The translations under genes were made by a program, and so were the position numbers. From a bacterium (lineage in GTDB: Bacteria > Bacillota > Bacilli > Lactobacillales > Streptococcaceae): 33,862 nt of DNA. Of the stretch, positions 1 through 7,281 are shown piece after piece (positions within the stretch are counted from its first letter, which is position 1; every line of letters begins with the position of its first letter). The stretch spans positions 1-33,862 of the forward strand of contig CAJNBP010000016.1 of the NCBI GenBank assembly GCA_905221035.1. The letters are read 5' to 3'. The notes below the pieces were generated by a model. That model searched no databases, was not told where the DNA came from, and worked only from the letters and a program-made list of their open reading frames with translations.

Positions 1-363
1 GGTAGAAGATATCAGAGGATTTCTTTGGTTGCAGGGCTAACAAATGGTGAGTTAATCGCTCCAATGACTTACGAAGAAACAATGACGAGCGACTTTTTTG
101 AAGCTTGGTTTCAGAAGTTTCTCTTACCAACATTAACCAAACCATCAGTTATTATTATGGATAATGCAAGATTCCATAGAATGGGGAAGCTAGAGATTTT
201 ATGTAAAGAGTTTGGGCATAAACTTTTACCTCTTCCTCCCTACTCGCCTGAGTACAATCCTATTGAGAAAACATGGGCACATATCAAAAAGCACCTCAAA
301 AAGGTATTACCAAGTTGTAGTACTTTTTTTGAGGCTCTTTTGTCCTACTCCTGTTTCAATTGA
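1..363 (+). mobile_element. IS630-family transposase, C-terminal part (5' end outside window)
   Basis: The frame is open from base 1 and ends at TGA 361-363. This is the C-terminal part of a DDE transposase of the IS630/Tc1 type. Visible motifs are the second catalytic aspartate in IIMDNARFH and the final acidic residue in PYSPEYNPIEKTW, followed by a basic tail ending in SCFN. The family moves DNA by cut and paste into TA dinucleotides. The tail resembles what I recall of the pneumococcal IS630-Spn1 transposase. I see no clear terminal inverted repeat after the stop; the ABC permease sequence resumes within a few bases, so the 3' end of the element may be truncated. Whether the upstream half is intact cannot be judged here. 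Family assignment is firm; the exact IS name is recollection. Confidence 0.85.
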
Positions 364-1078
364 CTATAAATCCAGCCTCTTTCAAAATCGTTTCCATTTG
401 ATGAGACGGCATGAAACTGTTGCTGTCCTCCATGTCATCTTCATCATTGATCACACGCACAATCTTCGTTTGAAATTGAGCTGCCTTGCTAGCTTCGGCA
501 GCATTTTCCACAATGCTGGCTGAGACTGATTTGCCAATAACATCACTAGCTGTCAGATTTTTTCCTGTCTGTTCATTCCAATTTTTTAGTAAACTGATTG
601 GAATCGTTAATCCCTGTTCATTTGTATCAGTATAGAGGGAACCGGCTAATACTTTGTCCGCCTCATTACTACTAACAGAAATACTTGTATCCTCATAGAG
701 ACTCACTACTTGAGCATAAGAAGGCATCGTTTGACTAAAATCCATTTCTTGCCCATCTATAGTAATGTTTGACATGGTCATCCCAAAAGGACTCTCCAAA
801 TATTTAATAGCTTCTTTCCCAACTGTATCTGTGATATAGTTCTTATCATCTTGGTTCAAAAAGCCTCGTCCAACATTTTTTGTGTTTAAAGCAATCTGAA
901 CTTGAGAAGGGATTTGACCTCCATTCGTATTTTCATCAATCATCGAAATCAATGCATTTCCCAAGCCGAAAGAAATTAAGACTCCTACAAAACCGATTGA
1001 GGTTGCTAGCGCAATCAATAGGTTACGCCACTTTCTTTCCAGAAAGTTATTTAAAGAAAGTTTGAATTTATTTTTCAA
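356..1078 (-). pseudogene. ABC transporter permease (FtsX/MacB type), 3' truncated by IS630 insertion
   Basis: About 240 residues remain. An N-terminal basic stretch is followed by one membrane segment (ALATSIGFVGVLISFGLGNAL) and a long extracytoplasmic region, the layout of MacB/FtsX-like permeases. The three C-terminal membrane helices expected in this family are absent: the frame runs into the transposase end and stops at TGA 356-358, inside the transposase tail. I chose TTG at 1078 as the start because AAGGA lies six bases upstream and the preceding ATPase gene has just stopped at 1089. A longer start at 1120 would overlap the ATPase and has a poorly spaced ribosome site. It forms one operon with the upstream ATPase. 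The product is probably non-functional as a transporter subunit. Confidence 0.8.
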
Positions 1079-1088
1079 TGATAATCCT

Positions 1089-1772
1089 TTATTTTTTGAC
1101 TTCTTCAACGACTTCACCATCCTTCATTTTGATAATCACATCTGCATATTCAGCAACCTCTGGATTATGGGTTACAATTAGTACTGTTTTCCCTGTTTGG
1201 GCTAAATTTTTAAATACCTCCAATACCTTTTCTTGGGATTGAGAATCCAGCGAACCCGTTGGCTCATCGGCTACAATCATATCAGGCTGATTTACCAAGG
1301 CACGCGCTATTGCCACGCGTTGCTTTTGCCCGCCAGAAAGCTGTTTAACATTTTTAGCCATAAAAGGCTCCATGCCCAAGTTACTTAATTGCTCCTTTGC
1401 AATCATTGTCATCTCCCTGTCAGATAAATCTTTGACATAGAGAGGTAGCTTGACATTGTCCAAGACAGACTGATGAGGAATGAGGTTAAAGTTTTGAAAC
1501 ACAAATCCAATCTTATCTTTACGAAATTGAGTTAGTTCAATCTCTGATAAGTCACGGAGGGATTCCCCTTTAAACTCTAAAACTCCTTCGTATTGTCTAT
1601 CTAAACCACTGATGATGTTTAGTAGACTGGTTTTGCCACAGCCTGATGGACCGTAAATCGCTGTAATTTTACCTTTTGCAATCTGCAGGTTAATATTCTT
1701 TAAAGCCTGTTCTTGATGTTTACCGTCCAAAGTGTAAAACTTTGAAATATTTTTAATGGATAAAATGGACAT
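1089..1772 (-). CDS. ABC transporter ATP-binding protein (MacB/LolD-like)
   Basis: 227-residue ATPase that would energise export through the adjacent FtsX-type permease. Motifs in order: Walker A GPSGCGKTS near residue 41, Q-loop FVFQNFNL, signature LSGGQKQR, Walker B MIVADEPTGSLD and H-loop VTHNPE. The MacB/LolD subclass often exports peptides or lipoproteins, or works in antimicrobial-peptide resistance; the substrate here is unknown. The start at ATG 1772 has the strong site AAGGGGGAAAG directly upstream. An upstream ATG at 1805 adds eleven residues without a good site. A promoter lies at 1927-1955, giving a leader of about 150 bases. The partner permease is truncated by an IS remnant, so this ATPase may now be orphaned. 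Confidence 0.92.
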   Translation of the reverse strand: MSILSIKNISKFYTLDGKHQEQALKNINLQIAKGKITAIYGPSGCGKTSLLNIISGLDRQYEGVLEFKGESLRDLSEIELTQFRKDKIGFVFQNFNLIPHQSVLDNVKLPLYVKDLSDREMTMIAKEQLSNLGMEPFMAKNVKQLSGGQKQRVAIARALVNQPDMIVADEPTGSLDSQSQEKVLEVFKNLAQTGKTVLIVTHNPEVAEYADVIIKMKDGEVVEEVKK

Positions 1773-1926
1773 TCTTTCCCCCTTGTTTAAAACTGTTATC
1801 GTCATACATCATACTGATAGAAAATCCTTCAAGTTGCATCAGCACCGATTGACCCTATGGGCCTACTAGCTTAGAATTTTCTCTATATTGAATAGTTTGC
1901 TTCTGGATGTATATCAAGTAAAATTC

Positions 1927-1955
1927 ATTGTAACAAAAAAGCGGCATTCCCTCAA
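1927..1955 (-). promoter_or_regulatory. Sigma-70-type promoter of the ABC transporter operon
   Basis: On the minus strand TTGAGG (1955-1950) is followed after 17 bases by TACAAT (1932-1927). It lies between the stop of the upstream regulator gene and the ATPase start, so the transporter can be transcribed on its own. The predicted leader to ATG 1772 is about 150 nt and holds no convincing peptide gene. Confidence 0.6.
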
Positions 1956-1969
1956 TGACAGAAATGTCA
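1956..1969 (-). promoter_or_regulatory. Dyad operator candidate TGACA-N4-TGTCA next to the -35
   Basis: A perfect five-base inverted repeat, TGACATTTCTGTCA, directly abuts the -35 hexamer of the ABC operon promoter. The place fits an activator or repressor operator. The adjacent helix-turn-helix regulator is the obvious candidate to bind it; that link is inference. Confidence 0.4.
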
Positions 1970-1983
1970 CTCCTATAAAGCAT

Positions 1984-2904
1984 TTAACAATACCTTTCTA
2001 AGTCTTCGCTCCATTCATTATCTAAACTAACGATTAACTTCTCATTGCCAAACATTCTTGCCATCATTTTTGCTTCTTCATACTTTTGTTTGGCTGTATC
2101 ATAATCGGTATGAATATAATATTTCCACTCCACCATCAAGACAATCGGTTGCTTTTGGAAATCTCGTGTTTTTTGCCCTATTTTATTTAAGGTCTCGACT
2201 GCCCTCTTAAAATAATGAAACAGCCCCATAATTTCTATACAAGCTAAAGAAGCTAACAAGGAATCTCTAAGTAAGTCCAAACAATCGAACTCTATCTTAT
2301 CAACCTGAGAACTTAATTTATCATGAAAACAAAGAATGGTTTCATACTCAGATTCTTTTATCTCACCCACATTTAAACCATCCATTAACTGACAGTTGAA
2401 ATACAGTCTCAATTTCAACAATTCCTCAGCCCTATATACATCTCTGGATAGTAAGTCTTGAAGACTGTCCTCAATCACACTGCTTCCATATAAGGAATTA
2501 CTAGTCGCTCTCACTTCATCTATTGCTTGAAGACAATCCACTACCACTTTCTCATCACGTGGCAAATCATCATAAAAACATTCAAAAATCTCATCAAAAT
2601 ATTCTTCCTTCTGCTCCTGCAACTCCTTGTCTCCATAGTCAGGATGATGAAGAAGAAAGTATTTTAATTCTTGGTAACGTTTCGGTAATTCCTTATAATC
2701 TGGCATCAAGACATAGGATGGAATTTCTAATCTATCTGCAATGTATTCTAGTGTTTTTATAGTCGGTCGAAATTCTCCTTTTTCGATTCGCACCAATTGA
2801 CGGACTGATAATTCGGATTCATCCCCACAAAATACTGGGCGACTAAGTCCTTTCTCCTCTCTTAAAAGTCGCACTTTATCCCCTAACTCATTTATCTTGT
2901 TCAT
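1984..2904 (-). CDS. XRE-family transcriptional regulator, PlcR/TprA-like (RRNPP type)
   Basis: 306 residues. An N-terminal helix-turn-helix of the XRE class spans roughly residues 8-62 (KVRLLREEKGLSR ... LVRIEKGEFRPTIKTLEYIADRL). A long all-helical C-terminal region follows, with a TPR-like character; this is the architecture of RRNPP regulators (PlcR, TprA, Rgg) that bind short signalling peptides. The sequence resembles what I recall of pneumococcal TprA/PlcR-like proteins. The ribosome site GAGGGG precedes ATG 2904. It has its own promoter at 2958-2986 and lies directly upstream of an ABC transporter in the same direction. I found no cognate Phr-type peptide gene with a signal sequence on either strand nearby. 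Regulator class is well supported; peptide partner and targets are unknown. Confidence 0.85.
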   Translation of the reverse strand: MNKINELGDKVRLLREEKGLSRPVFCGDESELSVRQLVRIEKGEFRPTIKTLEYIADRLEIPSYVLMPDYKELPKRYQELKYFLLHHPDYGDKELQEQKEEYFDEIFECFYDDLPRDEKVVVDCLQAIDEVRATSNSLYGSSVIEDSLQDLLSRDVYRAEELLKLRLYFNCQLMDGLNVGEIKESEYETILCFHDKLSSQVDKIEFDCLDLLRDSLLASLACIEIMGLFHYFKRAVETLNKIGQKTRDFQKQPIVLMVEWKYYIHTDYDTAKQKYEEAKMMARMFGNEKLIVSLDNEWSEDLERYC

Positions 2905-2929
2905 TTGCCCCTCGCATGATTATAAAAGA

Positions 2930-2942
2930 TTTGATTTTCAAA
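2930..2942. repeat. Palindrome TTTGA-N3-TCAAA in regulator leader
   Basis: TTTGATTTTCAAA lies just upstream of the PlcR/TprA-like regulator gene. It is flanked on the minus strand by two near-repeats of TATAATCATNGC (one around 2953-2963, one around 2915-2926). Together these could be an autoregulatory site. The region is AT-rich, so chance is possible. Confidence 0.3.
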
Positions 2943-2957
2943 TAAATATATGCGATG

Positions 2958-2986
2958 ATTATACCATTTTTCAAATAGAATTACAA
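2958..2986 (-). promoter_or_regulatory. Promoter of the PlcR/TprA-like regulator
   Basis: TTGTAA (2986-2981), a 17-base spacer and TATAAT (2963-2958) on the minus strand, with the extended -10 element TGG before TATAAT. It starts just after the adhE terminator, so the regulator is not expected to depend on adhE transcription. Confidence 0.65.
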
Positions 2987-3013
2987 AAAAAGAGACAGGA
3001 AATTCCTGCCTCT
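2984..3013 (-). terminator. Rho-independent terminator after adhE
   Basis: The minus strand reads AGAGGCAGGAATTTCCTG then TCTCTTTTTTT: a stem of about eleven pairs with one mismatch and a run of seven T. It lies 15 bases after the adhE stop. Confidence 0.85.
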
Positions 3014-3027
3014 AGGCTGATAAACGA

Positions 3028-5679
3028 TTATTTACGGCGTCCTGGTCTTTCTTTGTAACCATAGTAAGAATCTTCGATGATTTCTTGCATATGGTCAACC
3101 ATTGGAAGACGTGGGTTAGCTGGTGAACATTGGTCTTCATAAGCAAGGAAGGCCAATTCACGAGAATGTTCTTTCCATTCTTTTTCATCGATTCCTTGTG
3201 CTTTGAAGTTCATTTGGATACCTACGCGCTCACCAAGTTCGTAGACAGCTTTTGCGTAAGATTCAACCCCTTCTTCTGGAGTAGAAGCTGGAAGTCCAAG
3301 CATACGTGCGATATCTTGGTATTTTTCATCTGCACGGTAGTAGTTGTACTTAGGCCATGTTGCTGTCTTAGCTGGACGTGTACCGTTGTAGCGGATAACG
3401 TATGGAAGCAAGATTGCATTTGTACGACCGTGGATTGTGTGGAATTGCGCACCAATCTTATGAGCCATTGAGTGAGAAATACCTAGGAAGGCATTGGCAA
3501 AGGCCATACCAGCGATTGTTGAAGCGTTATGCATTTTCTCGCGTGAATGGAAGTCTGCATTCTTAACTGAACTTTCAAGGTTTTCGAATACAAGTTTGAT
3601 GGCTTGAAGTGCAAGACCGTCAGTGTAGTCGCTAGCCATTTGTGATACGTAAGCTTCAGTTGCGTGAGTCAATACGTCCATACCAGTGTCAGCAGCAACA
3701 AATCCAGGAATTGTCAATACCAAGGCAGGGTCTACGATTGCCACAGTTGGTGTCAATGAGTAGTCCGCGATTGGGTATTTACGGTTGTTTGCTTTATCAG
3801 AGATAACGGCAAATGGAGTTACTTCAGATCCTGTACCAGATGTAGTAGGAATTGCGATGAATTTAGTCTTCTTACCAAGCAATGGGAACTTGAAGGCACG
3901 TTTACGGATATCCATGAATTTTTGAACAAGGTCACGGAAGTCCACTTCTGGTTGTTCGTAGAAGAGCCACATTACTTTAGCGGCATCCATTGGAGATCCA
4001 CCACCGAGAGCGATGATTGTATCTGGTTTGAAGGCACGCATAATCTCAGTACCACGGTTTACAGTTGTGATATCTGGATCTGGTTCTACATCAGCAAAGA
4101 TTTGGTAAACAACCTTATTGCGACGAAGATCAAGTTGTTCGATGATACGATCAAGGAAACCAAGCTCTACCATGGCATGGTCAGTAACGATCATGACACG
4201 TTCAACGTCACGACATTTTTGAAGGTATTGAATTGAATCACGTTCAAAGTATGTTTTTGAAGGAAGTTTCATCCATTGCATGTTATTTCTCCGTCTTCCG
4301 ACTTTTTTGATATTCAAGAGGTTAATGGCACTAACGTTATCCCCAACTGAGTTACGTCCATAAGAACCACATCCGAGTGTCAATGATGGCAAGAAGGCAT
4401 TGTAAACGTCCCCGATACCACCGAAAGTAGAAGGTGAGTTACAGATAACACGAATAGCTTTAACAGCTTTACCAAATTCTTTAGTCAATTCTTCATCAGC
4501 TGTGTGGATGGCTGCTGAGTGTCCAAGACCGTTAAATTCAACCATTTGACGAGCCTTGGCAATACCATCTTCACGGCTTTCAGATTTCAAAACTGCGATA
4601 ACTGGTGACAATTTTTCACGAGTCAATGGCTCGTTTTCACCAACTTCTTTACATTCTGCAGCAAGAATGTTTGTTCCTTCTGGAACTGTAAATCCAGCTT
4701 GTTCAGCAATCCAAGTTGCTGGTTTACCAACGATGTCAGCGTTCAATTTCGCACCAGCACAGTTTTTGCTGTTTGCTTTCACGCCGAAGCAGAATTCTTC
4801 AAGAAGTGCTTTTTCTTTTTTGTTTACAAAGTAAGTGTGATAAGATTTGAACTCTGCTACAAATTCATCGTAAATTTCTTTATCAATGATAACCGCTTGT
4901 TCAGATGCACAGACCATACCGTTATCAAATGATTTAGACATAACGATATCGTGAGCTGCTTGGCGGATATTTGCTGATTTTTCAACATAAGCTGGAACGT
5001 TTCCGGCACCTACCCCAAGAGCTGGTTTACCACATGAGTAAGCCGCCTTAACCATAGCATTACCACCAGTTGCAAGGATTGTCGCAACGCCTTCGTGGTT
5101 CATAAGGGCACTTGTTGCTTCCATAGATGGTTCAGTAATCCATTGCACACAGTTTTCAGGAGCACCAGCTGCGATAGCTGCATCACGAACGATACGAGCT
5201 GCATGAGCAGATGATTCTTGCGCTGATGGATGGAAGGCAAAGACGATTGGGTTACGTGTCTTCAATGAAATCAATGATTTGAAGATTGCTGTTGATGTTG
5301 GGTTTGTTGTAGGAGTGATACCACAGACAACACCAACCGGTTCAGCGATGAGAGTCAATCCTGTTACATCGTCTTCTTCGATAACGCCAACTGTTTTAGT
5401 GTGACGCATATTGTTTACTACGTGTTCACAAGCAAACAAGTTCTTAGTCGCTTTATCTTCAAATACACCACGTCCTGTTTCTTCAAAGGCATGTAGAGCC
5501 AATTCTCCGTGGGCATCCAAAGCTGCTACTGATGCTTTGGCTACGATGTAGTCAACTTGCTCTTGATCCAATTTACGCATTTCTTCAAGGGCAACTAGAG
5601 CTTTTTGCACCAACCCATCGACATGCTTTTCAGCAGCGAGTTTCTTTTCCTCTGGTGTCATAGTTTTTTTATCAGCCAT
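3028..5679 (-). CDS. adhE: Bifunctional acetaldehyde-CoA/alcohol dehydrogenase
   Basis: 883 residues, the usual AdhE length. The protein reduces acetyl-CoA to acetaldehyde and then to ethanol, reoxidising two NADH, and polymerises into filamentous spirosomes in the cytoplasm. The N-terminal aldehyde dehydrogenase half carries the catalytic cysteine in NGMVCASEQ (Cys257). A linker near residue 450 leads to the iron-dependent alcohol dehydrogenase half, with the nucleotide motif GGGSPMDAAK and metal-binding histidines in HSMAHKIGAQFHTIHG. ATG 5679 is chosen because GGAGGAAAAT precedes it; an ATG at 5700 would extend it by seven residues with no site. It is monocistronic, with its own promoter and terminator. 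Upstream Rex-like and cre-like sites suggest NADH/NAD and carbon-source control. Confidence 0.97.
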   Translation of the reverse strand: MADKKTMTPEEKKLAAEKHVDGLVQKALVALEEMRKLDQEQVDYIVAKASVAALDAHGELALHAFEETGRGVFEDKATKNLFACEHVVNNMRHTKTVGVIEEDDVTGLTLIAEPVGVVCGITPTTNPTSTAIFKSLISLKTRNPIVFAFHPSAQESSAHAARIVRDAAIAAGAPENCVQWITEPSMEATSALMNHEGVATILATGGNAMVKAAYSCGKPALGVGAGNVPAYVEKSANIRQAAHDIVMSKSFDNGMVCASEQAVIIDKEIYDEFVAEFKSYHTYFVNKKEKALLEEFCFGVKANSKNCAGAKLNADIVGKPATWIAEQAGFTVPEGTNILAAECKEVGENEPLTREKLSPVIAVLKSESREDGIAKARQMVEFNGLGHSAAIHTADEELTKEFGKAVKAIRVICNSPSTFGGIGDVYNAFLPSLTLGCGSYGRNSVGDNVSAINLLNIKKVGRRRNNMQWMKLPSKTYFERDSIQYLQKCRDVERVMIVTDHAMVELGFLDRIIEQLDLRRNKVVYQIFADVEPDPDITTVNRGTEIMRAFKPDTIIALGGGSPMDAAKVMWLFYEQPEVDFRDLVQKFMDIRKRAFKFPLLGKKTKFIAIPTTSGTGSEVTPFAVISDKANNRKYPIADYSLTPTVAIVDPALVLTIPGFVAADTGMDVLTHATEAYVSQMASDYTDGLALQAIKLVFENLESSVKNADFHSREKMHNASTIAGMAFANAFLGISHSMAHKIGAQFHTIHGRTNAILLPYVIRYNGTRPAKTATWPKYNYYRADEKYQDIARMLGLPASTPEEGVESYAKAVYELGERVGIQMNFKAQGIDEKEWKEHSRELAFLAYEDQCSPANPRLPMVDHMQEIIEDSYYGYKERPGRRK

Positions 5680-5712
5680 ATTTTCCTCCATAGCTTTCAA
5701 GGATTTAATCCT

Positions 5713-5730
5713 TTGTTAATTTTTTCACAA
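5713..5730 (-). promoter_or_regulatory. Rex-like operator overlapping the adhE transcription start
   Basis: The minus strand reads TTGTGAA-AAAA-TTAACAA, one mismatch from the Rex consensus TTGTGAA-N4-TTCACAA. It sits just downstream of the -10 (5735-5740), so bound Rex would block initiation. Rex releases DNA at high NADH, which fits an ethanol-forming NADH oxidiser. Confidence 0.65.
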
Positions 5731-5734
5731 GTTT

Positions 5735-5763
5735 ATTATAACGCATTATTTCAACTTTGTAAA
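5735..5763 (-). promoter_or_regulatory. adhE promoter
   Basis: TTTACA (5763-5758), a 17-base spacer and TATAAT (5740-5735) on the minus strand. It is flanked by Rex-like sites on both sides. Confidence 0.75.
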
Positions 5764-5800
5764 CAGTTTCATAAACATTTCACAAAGAATTTTTAGTTCC

Positions 5801-5818
5801 TTGTGAATTTTTTCTCAT
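5801..5818 (-). promoter_or_regulatory. Second Rex-like site upstream of adhE
   Basis: The plus strand reads TTGTGAA-TTTT-TTCTCAT: the left half is perfect and the right half partial. Further TTGTGAAA/TTTCACAA half-sites occur at 5777-5786, 5850-5869 and 5878-5888. The cluster suggests cooperative Rex binding over the adhE promoter. Confidence 0.45.
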
Positions 5819-5925
5819 TTTCTTTTCTTATCAACTTCTTTCTTTAAAGTTTGTGAAATTTATTTCAAATATTTTTTTATTTCACAAACTTACTTGGAAG
5901 AGGGATTTGGAAAGAAAGGGATTTG

Positions 5926-5943
5926 CAGGTAAGCGCTTACTTT
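5926..5943. promoter_or_regulatory. cre-like palindrome (CcpA site candidate) upstream of adhE
   Basis: The perfect 12-base palindrome GTAAGCGCTTAC lies about 165 bases upstream of the adhE -35. It has the AAGCGCTT core of catabolite-responsive elements, with imperfect flanks compared with the CcpA consensus. Confidence 0.45.
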
Positions 5944-5956
5944 GTGTTTCTAATAA

Positions 5957-5985
5957 TACCTCCTTTGATAAGGAGGCTTTATTTT
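5957..5985. terminator. Stem-loop after the MORN protein gene
   Basis: CCTCCTT-TGAT-AAGGAGG forms a perfect seven-pair stem a few bases beyond the stop of the minus-strand gene. The T-rich tail is stronger on the plus strand (CTTTATTTTT) than on the minus strand (TATTATTA), so termination of the minus-strand transcript may be weak. Confidence 0.5.
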
Positions 5986-6389
5986 TGTTGAAAAACGCCT
6001 TGTTTAAAAGTCCCTTCATAAACGACTTCTTGTTCTGTTGTTAGTTTTCCTTTTCCTTCAGCCTGACCATTTACAAAATCCCCTTCGTAGGTCCAGCCTT
6101 CTTTGGATTGAAAGGTACCTTTTCCGTTGAAGGCTCCATTGCTGAAACCACCAGTATATTGGTCTCCATTTTGGAAGGTGATGGAGCCTTGGCCATTCAT
6201 TTTACCACGGACAAGACTGCCGTCGTAAACAATCGTTCCATTATCAAGTTTTAGAACACCTTTTCCGGGAATATTTAGAAAAAAGACGAGTACCGCACAG
6301 AAAACAATGGCAACTACTGCTATAATCTCTAAACGTGGACGAGTCAGATAGACACGATACTTTTCGTAAAAATTCTTAAGATTTTCCAC
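5979..6389 (-). CDS. Membrane-anchored MORN-repeat protein
   Basis: About 136 residues. A basic N-terminus leads to one membrane segment (IIAVVAIVFCAVLVFFLNI). Then come at least four MORN-type repeats of the pattern YxGxFxNGxxxGKG (YDGSLVRGKMNGQG, YTGGFSNGAFNGKG, YEGDFVNGQAEGKG, YEGTFKQG). MORN repeats form an extended beta structure used in membrane or lipid association and protein contacts; here the repeats should lie outside the cell. GTG at 6389 is preferred because AAAGGAGA lies seven bases away; GTG 6395 is an alternative. It overlaps the phosphatase gene upstream, so the two are translationally coupled. The specific function is unknown. Confidence 0.82.
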   Translation of the reverse strand: MENLKNFYEKYRVYLTRPRLEIIAVVAIVFCAVLVFFLNIPGKGVLKLDNGTIVYDGSLVRGKMNGQGSITFQNGDQYTGGFSNGAFNGKGTFQSKEGWTYEGDFVNGQAEGKGKLTTEQEVVYEGTFKQGVFQQK

Positions 6390-6819
6390 CTTCACTCTCC
6401 TTTTCTAAACGTTCTAGCCAAACTTGACACCCCTCTTGAACACGCTGATAGGTCTCCTCAAAATCACCTGTATACCAAGGATCTGGGACACTTTCAGATG
6501 CAAATGAGTAAATCTTATCTTGACAGTCTACTGGACACATCCGACGCAGGTCAGAAACATTTGAAGCATCCATGCCGATAATATAATCAAAGGCTTCAAA
6601 ATCTTCCTTACTAATCTGAAGCGATGTCTTGTTCTTGTCATAAGGAATCTCATACTGTTGAAAAATTCCCTGAGTGCCCTTATGAATCGGATTGCCATGT
6701 TCCCAAGAGGACGTCGCTCGACTTTGGATTTCGTAACTATCTGTCATTGATTTCATAACAAACTCTGCCATAGGGCTGCGGCAAATATTTCCCAAACAGA
6801 CAAAGACTAGTTTTTTCAT
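6376..6819 (-). CDS. Low-molecular-weight protein-tyrosine phosphatase
   Basis: 147 residues, typical for the family. The P-loop CLGNICRS near the N-terminus gives nucleophile Cys8 and Arg14, and the general acid is the aspartate of the VPDPWYTGDF motif. In Firmicutes these cytoplasmic enzymes dephosphorylate tyrosine on proteins; in many genomes they act with bacterial tyrosine kinases of capsule synthesis, but no kinase is present here. ATG 6819 follows GGAAATGGG. The 3' end overlaps the MORN-repeat gene, and a terminator separates it from yajC upstream. Substrate unknown. Confidence 0.93.
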   Translation of the reverse strand: MKKLVFVCLGNICRSPMAEFVMKSMTDSYEIQSRATSSWEHGNPIHKGTQGIFQQYEIPYDKNKTSLQISKEDFEAFDYIIGMDASNVSDLRRMCPVDCQDKIYSFASESVPDPWYTGDFEETYQRVQEGCQVWLERLEKESEGGKS

Positions 6820-6843
6820 CCCATTTCCTTTCTTTTATAGAAA

Positions 6844-6870
6844 AACGGGAGTTAGTGATCCCGTCTTATT
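6844..6870 (-). terminator. Terminator at the end of yajC
   Basis: The minus strand reads ACGGGA-TCACTAAC-TCCCGT-TTTT, a six-pair stem with T-tail right after the yajC stop at 6866. Confidence 0.75.
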
Positions 6871-7165
6871 TTTCAATTGCACCTTCGAGTGAAGCAGTTT
6901 CTTTCAGTGGTAATACGGTCTTGATTGCAGCTAGCTCAAAAGTCAAGTAAACTCCATCTACATCAAGAACAATCGTTTTCTTCTCCGTATCTACTTCATC
7001 GACCGTTCCGTAAAGTCCGCCGATTGTAATAACTTCATAGCCTTTTTGTAGTTTATTCAAGCTTTCCATACGTTTTTGTGCTTGTTTCTTTTGAGAGCGT
7101 TGCGTAAAGAACATCAAGCCCACCATAGCCACAAGAATGATTAAAAATGTATATTGTGATTCCAT
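6866..7165 (-). CDS. yajC: Preprotein translocase auxiliary subunit YajC
   Basis: 99 residues. A single N-terminal membrane helix (YTFLIILVAMVGLMFFTQ) is followed by a basic stretch RSQKKQAQKR and a small beta domain with GYEVITIGGLYGTVDEV, the standard YajC pattern. YajC associates with the SecDF/YidC holo-translocon at the cytoplasmic membrane. ATG 7165 has AAAGGAGAA at good spacing. It is flanked by terminators on both sides, so it may be transcribed alone; the promoter is not obvious. Confidence 0.94.
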   Translation of the reverse strand: MESQYTFLIILVAMVGLMFFTQRSQKKQAQKRMESLNKLQKGYEVITIGGLYGTVDEVDTEKKTIVLDVDGVYLTFELAAIKTVLPLKETASLEGAIEK

Positions 7166-7249
7166 TATATTCTCCTTTGTCTTTTACATAGGACTACTAT
7201 ATCAAATTTCAGCTACTTTTACAAGATTGTACCTTGCTTTTCTAGTAAG

Positions 7250-7277
7250 AAAAACCAGAGCTTGCGCCCTGATTTTT
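7250..7277 (-). terminator. Terminator after tkt
   Basis: The minus strand reads CAGGGC-GCAA-GCTCTG followed by GTTTTTC: a six-pair stem including one G-T pair, a tetraloop and a T-run, just beyond the transketolase stop. Confidence 0.75.
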
Positions 7278-7281
7278 AGGA

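Noticed and set aside
1855..1983. 42-codon minus-strand ORF starting right after the PlcR/TprA-like regulator stop, considered as a Phr-type peptide gene
   Set aside because: It lies across a good promoter and its dyad, has no hydrophobic signal sequence, and its codons look random. AAAGG lies upstream at long spacing only.
2917..2946. Nine-codon plus-strand ORF opposite the regulator leader
   Set aside because: No ribosome site, too short, and within an AT-rich promoter region.
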